Source: CAMTWZ01 sp041749075
GTDB taxonomy: Bacteria; Bacteroidota; Rhodothermia; Balneolales; HLUCCA01
Direction: 5' to 3'
Assembly: GCA_041749075.1 (NCBI GenBank)
Contig: JBGTBY010000025.1
Span: 1-64,000, forward strand
DNA: 64,000 bases
The notes beneath the pieces are model-generated. The model did no database searches and was not told the origin of the DNA. It was given only the letters and a program-made list of their open reading frames with translations. Shown here one piece after another: positions 8,172 to 16,875 of this stretch (positions within the stretch are counted from its first letter, which is position 1; every line of letters starts with the position of its first letter). Both the position numbers and the translations under genes were made by a program.

Positions 8172-9527
8172 TTGGCATCGCAACGCATCATCCGCTTCAA
8201 ACGTGAAGCCACCATTCTGCTACGCATCGGTTTCCCTGTGATGATCGGAAATCTGCTGCAAGTGTCCATGAGTTTTGTGGATACAGTGATGGCCGGAAAT
8301 CTGAGTCCGGAAGACCTGGCCGCGGTCGCCGTCGGCAGCAGTCTGTTGATGCCCATTTTCATTCTCGGAATCGGAATTCTGATGGGAATTTCACCAATCA
8401 TCGCACAGCATTTCGGTGCTAGGCGCTTGGATCAGATTGGTCCCACAGCCAAAAATGGACTCATTCTCGCCGTTCTGATTGGAATTCCATCGTCTATCGC
8501 ATTATGGTTCACCGAACCCGTTCTTTCCTTCATGAATGTGGATGTGGCCTTGTTTCCGAAAACCATCGGATATGCCCAAGCCGTGAGTTTCGGCATCATA
8601 CCGGTGTATGTGTACTTGGCGCTCAGATACTTCAACGAAGGATTGGCGAACACCAAACCGGCAATGTGGATTTCCTTCATCGGATTGTTATTCAACATCG
8701 GTGGAAACTATGTGTTGATGTATGGAAAGCTCGGTTTTCCGGCCATGGGCGCAGTGGGTACGGGTTATGCGACTGCCCTTGTGATGTCGGTAATGGGCTT
8801 CTTGATGTTGGTTTACACGTACTCTAAAAAAGCGTTTGCCGAGTACGAGATTTTCAAGGAGGTCTTTCGTGCGAAAAAACGGCATCTGGTCGAACTCATC
8901 CGCATCGGTGGTCCCATCGGTATGAGCATGTGGATGGAAGTGACGATGTTCGCCGTGGTTGCCCTCATCATAGGCTCGTTGGGGACGTTGGATGTGGCCG
9001 CGCATCAGATCGCATTGAACTTCGCGTCGGTCACCTTCATGCTGGCTTTCGGAGTGTCGTCGGGCATTACCGTTCGGGTGGGACAGGTGTTCGGGCAATA
9101 TGGATTGGAGGATGCCCGGTACTCGGGTCGAGTCGGCATCCTCATCGCCACCGCCTTCATGGGGTTCACAGGCATTCTCATGTTTGCGATACCCGAAGCC
9201 ATCATCGGATTATACACATCGGATCCGGAACTGATTGAGCGTGCCATTGCGTTGTTGTATATGGCGGCCATCTTCCAATTATCGGACGGGCTGCAAGTAA
9301 GCGGCTCAGGAGCTCTTCGCGGACTCAAAGACACCACCATTCCGATGTATGTGAATTTTCTCAGTTATTGGGTGATCGGACTTCCACTGGGATGGGTGTT
9401 GGGAATTCATTTGGAATATGGTCCGGAAGGCTTGTGGATCGGTTTGATCGCCGGTTTGAGTGTGGCCGCGTTATTGCATAACGTACGATTCCAACTCATA
9501 TCACGACCTTCGACCCCAACATCATGA
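8172..9527 (+). CDS. MATE-family multidrug/metabolite exporter
   Basis: 451 residues with twelve hydrophobic helices and MATE signatures (GFPVMIGNLLQVSMSFVDTV near the N-terminus, a VAAHQIALNFAS repeat signature in the second half). The family exports organic cations or secondary metabolites in exchange for Na+ or H+. The start is a TTG at 8172, 11 bp after the kinase stop; the first in-frame ATG would delete helix 1. The end overlaps the type III PKS start (ATGA), so it is probably translated with that pathway and may export its product. Confidence 0.9.
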   Translation: MASQRIIRFKREATILLRIGFPVMIGNLLQVSMSFVDTVMAGNLSPEDLAAVAVGSSLLMPIFILGIGILMGISPIIAQHFGARRLDQIGPTAKNGLILAVLIGIPSSIALWFTEPVLSFMNVDVALFPKTIGYAQAVSFGIIPVYVYLALRYFNEGLANTKPAMWISFIGLLFNIGGNYVLMYGKLGFPAMGAVGTGYATALVMSVMGFLMLVYTYSKKAFAEYEIFKEVFRAKKRHLVELIRIGGPIGMSMWMEVTMFAVVALIIGSLGTLDVAAHQIALNFASVTFMLAFGVSSGITVRVGQVFGQYGLEDARYSGRVGILIATAFMGFTGILMFAIPEAIIGLYTSDPELIERAIALLYMAAIFQLSDGLQVSGSGALRGLKDTTIPMYVNFLSYWVIGLPLGWVLGIHLEYGPEGLWIGLIAGLSVAALLHNVRFQLISRPSTPTS

Positions 9528-10594
9528 ATACTTGGATCCACGACATCGTAACCGATGTCCCCACTCATGCATATGATCAAAACGGTTTCGTCAGGGAGTT
9601 CATGAAGGAGCATGTGCCGGGCGACCGCATGACCAAAGCCATCCTCCATAAGATTTATTCGGCATCCGGCATCGGAACCAGGCATAGCGTGATACCGGAC
9701 TTCGCACCGGATGGCGAGACCGGTTTGTATTTCGATCGGGAAACGAATCAGATTTTGAATCCAGGAACCGGGGATCGAAACGTGCTATATAAGATTTGGG
9801 CATCCAAGCTGTTTGTGAATGTGGCCAAGACCTTGTTGGAAACAACCCAGACGCCACCCGAGTCCATCACCCATGTGATCACCGTGTCTTGTACGGGTTT
9901 CTATGCCCCCGGACCCGACTATGATATCGTTCGGCAATGCGGCTTGCATGACCATGTGCGTCGTTATCACATCGGATTTATGGGTTGTTACGCCGCGATT
10001 CCCGCCATGAAATTGGCTCAAACCATCTGCTTGGCCGAACCGGATGCCGTGATTTTAGTGGTTTCTGTTGAACTGTGCACGCTTCATCTGAATTTCAGTG
10101 GCGATACCGATGCCATGCTATCGGCGTCTGTCTTTGCGGATGGAGCCTCTGGCGTGCTGATGTCCACAAAACAGCCAAAAAAAGGTGGGCTACGTGTTGG
10201 CGACTTCCGAACCCGTCTCACGCCTCAGGGCGAAGAAGACATGGCATGGACTATCGGTGACCACGGCTTCGATATGGTGCTGAGTTCCTATGTTCCCGAC
10301 ATCCTCCAATCCAACTTGCACGATATTCTCGCGCCGCTTCCATCCGACATCACGCATTGGGCGATTCATCCCGGAGGGCGTGCCATTCTCGACAAAGTCG
10401 AGCAAGGATTGAATCTTCCTGAAACCGCATTATGGGCATCGCGGGAGGTGTTGAACAACTATGGCAACATGAGCAGTGCCACTATTTTATTTGTGATGAA
10501 GGCTTTAATGACCTCACCCGAGCCCGGACGCATGCTAGCCATGGCATTCGGTCCCGGCCTAACTGTTGAAACCGCCACGTTCGAAAAACCATGA
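9524..10594 (+). CDS. Type III polyketide synthase (chalcone-synthase fold)
   Basis: 356 residues, typical length. The Cys-His-Asn triad is present: Cys123 in VSCTGFYAPG, His282 in AIHPGGRAILD and Asn315 in YGNMSSAT. The enzyme condenses an acyl-CoA starter with malonyl-CoA, in bacteria mostly giving alkylresorcinols, alkylpyrones or phloroglucinols. It overlaps MATE upstream and the methyltransferase downstream, both by ATGA. With the methyltransferase and monooxygenase this is the T3PKS-methyltransferase-FAD-monooxygenase cassette seen in other bacteria. The starter cannot be predicted from sequence alone. Confidence 0.93.
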   Translation: MNTWIHDIVTDVPTHAYDQNGFVREFMKEHVPGDRMTKAILHKIYSASGIGTRHSVIPDFAPDGETGLYFDRETNQILNPGTGDRNVLYKIWASKLFVNVAKTLLETTQTPPESITHVITVSCTGFYAPGPDYDIVRQCGLHDHVRRYHIGFMGCYAAIPAMKLAQTICLAEPDAVILVVSVELCTLHLNFSGDTDAMLSASVFADGASGVLMSTKQPKKGGLRVGDFRTRLTPQGEEDMAWTIGDHGFDMVLSSYVPDILQSNLHDILAPLPSDITHWAIHPGGRAILDKVEQGLNLPETALWASREVLNNYGNMSSATILFVMKALMTSPEPGRMLAMAFGPGLTVETATFEKP

Positions 10595-11283
10595 CTTTCC
10601 GCCAACGCGACCCGGACCTGATCGAAGAAATGGACCGTTCGGATGCCAATCCAGGCATTCTTTACCCAACCTATCAGCGATTCAAGCTGATTAATCATTT
10701 TTTGGCGAAATGGGATGTGGTGTACAAACATCATGTACGACCATTACTGAAACCTGGCGTAACGAACACGTTGTTGGATGTGGGATGTGGCGGAGGAGAT
10801 ATTGCCACGTATTTGTGGAAGCGGGCAAAAAAAGATGGATTTGATTTGAAGGTGACTGCGATTGATCCGGCCGATACGGTTGAAACCTATCTTAACGCGA
10901 ACCCCTTGCCTGCAGAGATCCCCTATCGGAAGACCACCACCACACAATTGCTGAAGGAAAACCAACGATTCGATTTTGTGATATCGAACCATGTGTTGCA
11001 TCACTTGAATCCGGTTGAAGCCACCGCGTTCTTGAACGAATGCTTGCAGCTGGCCAATGTCAGAGTGATTTGCAACGATTTGCTTCGGAGCCGGAGAGCG
11101 TGGATGTTGTTCTTTTTTGCATCGATTCCGTTCTCATACGGTACCTATATCCGTACCGACGGACTCATCAGTATCCGGCGCAGTTACCGACGTGATGAAC
11201 TTATACAAGCCCTACCTGGCGGATGGAGCGTGCACAAACTATTTCCATTCCGATTGCTGGTGATGCGGAATGCGCACAACTGA
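10591..11283 (+). CDS. SAM-dependent methyltransferase of the type III PKS operon
   Basis: 230 residues, class I Rossmann methyltransferase. Motif I is LLDVGCGGGDIATYL (about residues 62-76), an acidic residue closes strand 2 (AIDPAD), and NHVLHHL near 132 is a UbiE-like post-I motif. The fold suggests O- or C-methylation of the resorcinol or quinone product; the substrate is inferred only from context. ATGA overlap with the PKS stop and a 14-bp overlap with the monooxygenase start show tight coupling. Confidence 0.85.
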   Translation: MTFRQRDPDLIEEMDRSDANPGILYPTYQRFKLINHFLAKWDVVYKHHVRPLLKPGVTNTLLDVGCGGGDIATYLWKRAKKDGFDLKVTAIDPADTVETYLNANPLPAEIPYRKTTTTQLLKENQRFDFVISNHVLHHLNPVEATAFLNECLQLANVRVICNDLLRSRRAWMLFFFASIPFSYGTYIRTDGLISIRRSYRRDELIQALPGGWSVHKLFPFRLLVMRNAHN

Positions 11284-12325
11284 TGTGCTTGTGGTTGGAG
11301 CCGGCGCCACAGGTTTGTACCTGTCGTGCCTGCTGAAGCATCATCATATCGAGCATCTGGTGATTGATTCGAAACCCGGACCTTCCACACATAGCCGTTC
11401 GATCGGCATCCATCCGGCATCCTTCCAATTATTAGATGAAATCGGTGTGCTGGGTGACATCCGCGCCCACGCCACGCTCGTCGCCTCTGGCCAAGCCTTC
11501 GACCGGCAGCGCTTTTTGGGCACCCTTCCCCTCGGCTCCGTCCTCACGCTGCCGCAATTCCGCACCGAAGCGATCTTGGAACGACATGCCAACCCGGTAT
11601 CCTACAACACGACATTCGATGGATATCATCATCATGGCGATTCCATACACATCGATACTTCGACCGGCCCCATCCGAGCCAGCACAGTGATCGGCGCCGA
11701 CGGCATGCATAGCTCGGTTCGCAAGGCGATGACCATCGAATCGACGCCCATCCCCTACCCCTATTCGTTTTTCATGGGCGATATGCACGACAACACCTCG
11801 TTCGGGGCGGATGCCGTGATTTTCCTTCATCCCGATGGCATGACCGAATCATTTCCATTGAGCGACAACAAACGGCGTTGGGTGGTCATGAAACGTGGCG
11901 ATGAAGACGAGACGATCGAGGGATTGGTGAACGAAATCCAATTCCGGACCGGGCATGCTCCCGACCCGGCCACATCCAGCATGTTCAGCGTGTTCAAAGC
12001 GTATCGACATCTCGCGCCGCGTATGCATGATCGGAATGTGTTTTTGGCGGGAGATGCCGCGCATGTGACGAGCCCGATTGGCGGACAAGGCATGAATTTG
12101 GGCTGGTTGAACGCCCGTGACCTGATCCGGAATTGGGACGAACCCGCTATATACGAGGCGATCGCGAAACGTCGTGCGGGCACGGTGATTCGTCGTGCCG
12201 AATTCAATATGTCGTTGGGGGGCAAATCTCAGTGGCATCGGTTGCGATGTGCGGGTGTTCGATTGGTGCTGAATCTGCCCATCCGGACATGGCTGACACG
12301 ACGGTTTACGATGCAGGATTTATGA
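11270..12325 (+). CDS. FAD-dependent aromatic monooxygenase (PF01494-like)
   Basis: 351 residues. The FAD-binding GAGATG lies at about residues 9-14, the DG motif is GADGMHSSVR near 145, and the GD motif FLAGDAAHVTSPIGGQGMN near 262. These three motifs define class A flavoprotein hydroxylases such as UbiH or PHBH. In the type III PKS context it probably hydroxylates or oxidises the phenolic lipid. It is last in the cotranscribed block. A perfect 14-bp palindrome (12328-12341) begins two bases after its stop. Confidence 0.87.
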   Translation: MRTTDVLVVGAGATGLYLSCLLKHHHIEHLVIDSKPGPSTHSRSIGIHPASFQLLDEIGVLGDIRAHATLVASGQAFDRQRFLGTLPLGSVLTLPQFRTEAILERHANPVSYNTTFDGYHHHGDSIHIDTSTGPIRASTVIGADGMHSSVRKAMTIESTPIPYPYSFFMGDMHDNTSFGADAVIFLHPDGMTESFPLSDNKRRWVVMKRGDEDETIEGLVNEIQFRTGHAPDPATSSMFSVFKAYRHLAPRMHDRNVFLAGDAAHVTSPIGGQGMNLGWLNARDLIRNWDEPAIYEAIAKRRAGTVIRRAEFNMSLGGKSQWHRLRCAGVRLVLNLPIRTWLTRRFTMQDL

Positions 12326-12327
12326 CT

Positions 12328-12341
12328 TGCAAAATTTTGCA
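12328..12341. promoter_or_regulatory. Palindromic operator candidate upstream of the GH16 gene
   Basis: TGCAAAATTTTGCA is a perfect 14-bp palindrome 33 bp upstream of the GH16 start. A copy with one changed central base (TGCAAAGTTTTGCA) lies upstream of the GH1 gene next to lacI. It is most simply an operator of the LacI-type regulator at 27744; binding is inferred. Confidence 0.55.
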
Positions 12342-12374
12342 GGATTTTGTGCAATAAATTGCGTTACTTCCATT

Positions 12375-14279
12375 ATGCGACGCTATATCCTCCTCCTTCT
12401 ACTATCCTTCGTTGCCACCATTCCGGCAATGGCACAACGCTTTGAACTCGTCTGGGCAGAAGATTTCAATGCCGATGGGGCTCCATCCACCCAACGATGG
12501 ACCTTCGAATATGGAACTGGCCAGAATGGCTGGGGCAATGCTGAATTGCAGTTCTACACATCCGACTCCAGCAATGTGAAAGTGCGCGATGGCAATCTGA
12601 TCATCACCGCTCGAAAACAGGTGTTCGGCGGAAGGAACTATACATCGGCGCGCATGAAATCGCAGTTCAAAGCGGATTTCAAGTATGGACGAATCGAAGT
12701 GCGTGCCAAACTTCCACGCGGACAAGGACTTTGGCCGGCCATTTGGATGATGCCGACCGACAATCGCTTCGGCGGTTGGCCCCGTTCGGGAGAGATCGAC
12801 ATCATGGAAGGTCGAGGCAACACGCCCGCCCATGTGGAGGGAACGGTCCATTATTGGCGTTCGGGATGCACGGGTACCAATGCGCTTGCATGTCGTGAGT
12901 TCCGTGGAAATGGCTACACCTTGTCGACCGGTAATTTCGCCGACGAATTTCATGTGTTCAGCATCGAGTGGAATGAAAATGGAATCGATTGGGCAGTAGA
13001 TGGCAACGTGTATCACAGCATCCGTAAAAACACCTTGAATGCGGAGTGGTATCCGTTTAATGAGCGCTTTTACTTCATTCTGAATGTGGCCGTTGGGGGT
13101 AATTTTTTCGGTGCCAATGCGAATGTGGTAGATGATCACCTGCTTCCACAAAGTTTGACCATCGATTACATCCATGTGTATCAGGATGTGAATCAGAATC
13201 CGACTGTGAGCTTGACCGCAGAAAGCGGAAGCGATGTGATTCAGTCAGGCGAACCTGTCACATTAGTGGCCAATGCCACCGATCCAGATGGATCTGTCGC
13301 TAAAGTTGAATTTTATTACGGAACCACGTTGCTCGACTCGGTGAAGACCGCGCCGTTCCAACTCGAACTTGGTTCGATCTCGGATGGATGTCATGAGTTT
13401 TTTGCGGTAGCGTATGACAATGAAGGTCGAACGTCTTCCCCTGGAAATCCTCTTGAATTGACCGTGGGAACCGGGTGCGAACCACGTCCATTTGTGACTG
13501 GCGGATTATCGATGCCCGGCACTCTCCATTTCACAAACTATGATTACGGTGGCCAAGGAATCGGGTACAACGACACCACTCCGCTGAAAAACCTGGGCAA
13601 TAACAATGGGAACGACTTTCGCCCGAATGAAGGGGTCGATATTCTGAAATGGGAGCTTCCAGATACAACAGTGTATATGGTCGGGTACACGGAACGTGAT
13701 GAATGGTTGGAATTCACCATCACCACTACCGTAGACGACTCTTATTTCATCGATCTGACCGGTGTTGGAAATACGACACGCGGCAGCATCAACCTGACAT
13801 TGAACGGCGAATTTCTAATCACCATGAGTTTCAGCGCGCAGCAGGATACCTCGATCGTGACGCGATCGACCTTCAGCGCCCTAGCAATTCCGGCAGGTAC
13901 GCATAAGCTTCGGGTGACGTTGAACAATCCGGGTTTGAAGTTGGGAACGTTGGTGTTTCGACCGCTTTCCACATCCATTGATGAATCAAAAAGCGGCTTG
14001 CCGACCGAGTTCAAATTGGAGCAAAACCATCCGAATCCGTTTAATCCGGAGACGATCATCCGCTTCGAAGTTGGGACGCAAGATCTTGCTTCCGTACAAG
14101 TTCGGCTCTCTGTATATGATATCCTTGGCCGTGAAGTCGCCGTCTTGGTGGATGATGTGGTAAGCGCCGGTCGTCATCAGGTCCGCTTCCAAGCCAATTC
14201 CTTACCGAGCGGGGTTTACATGTATGTCTTGGAACATCCGAACGGCGTGTTGACGAACAAAATGATCTTACTGAAATGA
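12375..14279 (+). CDS. GH16 endo-beta-glucanase (laminarinase-like), T9SS-secreted
   Basis: 634 residues from ATG 12375. Domains: signal peptide (1-21, cut after AMA), GH16 catalytic domain (about 22-270) with the signature GEIDIME near residues 139-145 (two catalytic Glu and the Asp), an Ig-like domain with ATDPDGSVAKVEFY (about 275-365), a CBM6-like beta-sandwich (375-530), and a type A T9SS sorting domain starting NHPNPFNPETIIRF. It should cleave beta-1,3 or mixed-linkage glucan outside the cell or on its surface. Upstream in-frame codons lie inside the palindromic operator and are not the start. It overlaps the sugar transporter gene by ATGA. Confidence 0.9.
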   Translation: MRRYILLLLLSFVATIPAMAQRFELVWAEDFNADGAPSTQRWTFEYGTGQNGWGNAELQFYTSDSSNVKVRDGNLIITARKQVFGGRNYTSARMKSQFKADFKYGRIEVRAKLPRGQGLWPAIWMMPTDNRFGGWPRSGEIDIMEGRGNTPAHVEGTVHYWRSGCTGTNALACREFRGNGYTLSTGNFADEFHVFSIEWNENGIDWAVDGNVYHSIRKNTLNAEWYPFNERFYFILNVAVGGNFFGANANVVDDHLLPQSLTIDYIHVYQDVNQNPTVSLTAESGSDVIQSGEPVTLVANATDPDGSVAKVEFYYGTTLLDSVKTAPFQLELGSISDGCHEFFAVAYDNEGRTSSPGNPLELTVGTGCEPRPFVTGGLSMPGTLHFTNYDYGGQGIGYNDTTPLKNLGNNNGNDFRPNEGVDILKWELPDTTVYMVGYTERDEWLEFTITTTVDDSYFIDLTGVGNTTRGSINLTLNGEFLITMSFSAQQDTSIVTRSTFSALAIPAGTHKLRVTLNNPGLKLGTLVFRPLSTSIDESKSGLPTEFKLEQNHPNPFNPETIIRFEVGTQDLASVQVRLSVYDILGREVAVLVDDVVSAGRHQVRFQANSLPSGVYMYVLEHPNGVLTNKMILLK

Positions 14280-15589
14280 CCGCTTCCAGCTCGAATACCC
14301 GCTCGGCTTTCATCATTATAACGGTCCTGTTTTTCTTATGGGGCTTCATCACGGTGCTGGTTGATGCTCTGATTCCCAGGTTGCGGGATGTGTTCGAGCT
14401 GACCTATTTCCAAGCCGGAATGGTGCAATTCTCTTTCTTCACGGCGTATGCGGTGCTTTCGGTGCCAAGCGGATTCCTCATATCGCGCATCGGATATCAG
14501 AAAGGAGCGGTCGTCGGCTTGGCGACCATGGCCGTTGCCTGTCTGTTGTTTTATCCGGCTGCCTCGTATCGAATCTTCGAATTGTTCCTATTGGCCATGT
14601 TCGTGTTGGCTGGCGGGATGACAGTCTTGCAAGTGGCTGCGAATCCTTATGTGACCGCTTTGGGTGATCCGAATCGAGCGGCATCGAGATTGAACTTATC
14701 CCAAGCCTTCAACTCATTGGGAACCACCATCGCTCCATTGGTCAGCGCGGCCTTCATCTTGAGCAGTACGGTGATGGATTCCGACGCCATCACATCCATG
14801 TCAGGTGATGTCCGGGATGCCTATTATGCCGCGGAAGCAGCGGCAGTGCAGAGTCCATTTCTCATCTTGTCTGGAATCCTGTTCCTCATCGCCATTGTAT
14901 TCGCCGCCATCAAATTGCCAAAAATTCTCGAGTCGGATCATGACAAAAGCGGCAGCTATCGAGCGGCCTTGCGCCATCGGCCATTGATGTTGGGCGCTAT
15001 AGGAATCTTCGTTTATGTAGGTGCGGAAGTCGCCATCGGAAGTTATCTCGTCAATTATCTGCTGAATTTGGATTTCAGCTCATTGGTCACCGGTTCTGGC
15101 ATGATGTCGGGTTTGGCCGAGTTCCTATCCGGTAGCGGACTGAATGATATGGGCGCCGCGCAACTCGCCGGAACCTTCGTCTTTTTCTATTGGGGCGGCG
15201 CCATGGTGGGTCGATTCCTCGGAGCGTGGTTGCAAACGTTCATCAAGCCCGGACTTCTGCTTGGAACGTATGCATTGGTCAACATCACACTCCTGCTGTT
15301 GTCCATGAACTCTGGTGGACTTTTCGCAGTGTGGACCCTCCTGTTCATCGGCCTGTTCAACTCCATCATGTTTCCGACCATCTTTTCACTGTCGATCCAA
15401 CATTTGGGTGAACATACCGCCCAGGGATCGGGCATCTTATGTACGGCCATCGTAGGTGGAGCCATCATCCCACCATTATATGGCGCCGTTGCGGATGTCA
15501 GTGGCTTGCAGATCGCCTTGTTGATTCCAGCGATCTGTTACGCGTATATCGCCCATTATGGACTTATCGGACATAGGAGTACTGTATGA
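14276..15589 (+). CDS. Sugar:H+ symporter, FucP/GluP-type MFS
   Basis: 437 residues with twelve membrane helices. The N-terminus (FFLWGFITVLVDALIPRLRD) and LQVAANPYVTALGDP with SRLNLSQAFNSLGTTIAPL are diagnostic of the FucP/glucose-galactose subfamily. It should import the monosaccharide (glucose expected) released from the glucan. Coupled by ATGA to GH16 upstream and to the GH-A lipoprotein downstream, so GH16-transporter-glycosidase form one operon. Confidence 0.9.
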   Translation: MTASSSNTRSAFIIITVLFFLWGFITVLVDALIPRLRDVFELTYFQAGMVQFSFFTAYAVLSVPSGFLISRIGYQKGAVVGLATMAVACLLFYPAASYRIFELFLLAMFVLAGGMTVLQVAANPYVTALGDPNRAASRLNLSQAFNSLGTTIAPLVSAAFILSSTVMDSDAITSMSGDVRDAYYAAEAAAVQSPFLILSGILFLIAIVFAAIKLPKILESDHDKSGSYRAALRHRPLMLGAIGIFVYVGAEVAIGSYLVNYLLNLDFSSLVTGSGMMSGLAEFLSGSGLNDMGAAQLAGTFVFFYWGGAMVGRFLGAWLQTFIKPGLLLGTYALVNITLLLLSMNSGGLFAVWTLLFIGLFNSIMFPTIFSLSIQHLGEHTAQGSGILCTAIVGGAIIPPLYGAVADVSGLQIALLIPAICYAYIAHYGLIGHRSTV

Positions 15590-16875
15590 TCGCACGCTCA
15601 CCCTTTTCCATTTTATTGTTGGTCCTCATCGCTTGTGGACATCCGTCCACGTCGTACGAGGACCCAAATCGGGTTTCGAAAGTGACCATCGTGCAAGATG
15701 GCGACACCTGGAAGTTGATGAGAAACGGAAGTCCGTATTTCATCAAAGGAGCCGGGGGCGGCGCGACCTACATGGATCAACTCAAATCATCCGGAGGCAA
15801 CTCCATCCGAACCTGGGGCGTGAGCGTATCCATTCTTGGAGCGGCTCATCAGAAAGACCTGACTGTGATGATGGGAATATCGATGCCGGCTGAGCGTCAT
15901 GGTTTCGATTATGGAAATGCGACGGCCGTCGCGGCTCTGAAAACACGCATCATGGAGGAAGTGAACCAGATCAAAGACCATCCTGCCTTGTTGATGTATG
16001 GATTGGGGAATGAATTAGACTTGAGTTATTCGAATCCAATTGTCTGGAACGTGGTGAACGAGATTGCGCTGATGATCAAAGCCGTGGATCCGAATCATCC
16101 TGTGACCACTGTACTGGCTGGCATCAGTGCTGGTAAAATCGCCGCCATCAAAGAACGGGCCCCGGATCTGGATCTGCTGGCGATCAATTCGTATGGGTCG
16201 TTGACGTCCATTCCGGCCAATGTCAGAACTTATGGTTGGAACAAGCCCTATATCGTAACGGAATGGGGTCCGACCGGACATTGGGAAAATGGCACCACAT
16301 CTTGGGGCGCGCCAGTAGAACAGACCAGTTCGGAAAAAGCGATGGTGTATCAGAGTCGGTATGAAGCCGTCATGAAAACGGATACCGATATGAATCTGGG
16401 TTCTTATGTGTTCTTATGGGGACAAAAACAGGAACGCACCCCTACCTGGTACGGTGTGTTTTTGGAAAACGGACATGCCACCGAAGCGGTGGATGTGATG
16501 CAGTACAACTGGACGAGCACCTGGCCGTCAAATCGCGCTCCGCAAGTGGCGCAGTTCCGCTTGGAGGCGAAAGGTTCTCGCGATAACATCCGCGTGGAAA
16601 CCGGAAAACTGATGACGGCGCAAGCCACATTGGTGGATCCGGATAACGACCCCATCACCTATCGCTTCGAATTGTTGCCCGAAAGCACGGCCACGAGTGA
16701 AGGTGGAGACTCGGAATCGCGTCCCCAGCCGATCGAAGGATTGTTCATCTCACAAAATGGCGGACAATTGATGTTCAATGCCCCATCCACATCCGGCAAT
16801 TATCGACTATTTGTGTATGGAACGGATGGACGCACCAAATCGGCCACAGCGAACATCCCCTTCCAGGTTTACTGA
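15586..16875 (+). CDS. GH-A clan glycoside hydrolase lipoprotein (GH2 TIM-barrel-like)
   Basis: 429 residues. The signal ends in LLVLIACG, a lipobox with Cys at about residue 18. The barrel domain begins WKLMRNGSPYFIKGAGG and shows MYGLGNELD (acid/base Glu) and IVTEWGPTGHWE (nucleophile Glu), the spacing of clan GH-A retaining enzymes. A C-terminal beta domain (NRAPQVAQFRLEAKG onward) follows. The barrel resembles the GH2 C-terminal TIM barrel without the GH2 N-terminal sandwich; the exact GH family is uncertain. It likely trims oligosaccharides at the membrane. Its end overlaps the convergent PpiC gene by 7 bp. Confidence 0.8.
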   Translation: MIARSPFSILLLVLIACGHPSTSYEDPNRVSKVTIVQDGDTWKLMRNGSPYFIKGAGGGATYMDQLKSSGGNSIRTWGVSVSILGAAHQKDLTVMMGISMPAERHGFDYGNATAVAALKTRIMEEVNQIKDHPALLMYGLGNELDLSYSNPIVWNVVNEIALMIKAVDPNHPVTTVLAGISAGKIAAIKERAPDLDLLAINSYGSLTSIPANVRTYGWNKPYIVTEWGPTGHWENGTTSWGAPVEQTSSEKAMVYQSRYEAVMKTDTDMNLGSYVFLWGQKQERTPTWYGVFLENGHATEAVDVMQYNWTSTWPSNRAPQVAQFRLEAKGSRDNIRVETGKLMTAQATLVDPDNDPITYRFELLPESTATSEGGDSESRPQPIEGLFISQNGGQLMFNAPSTSGNYRLFVYGTDGRTKSATANIPFQVY

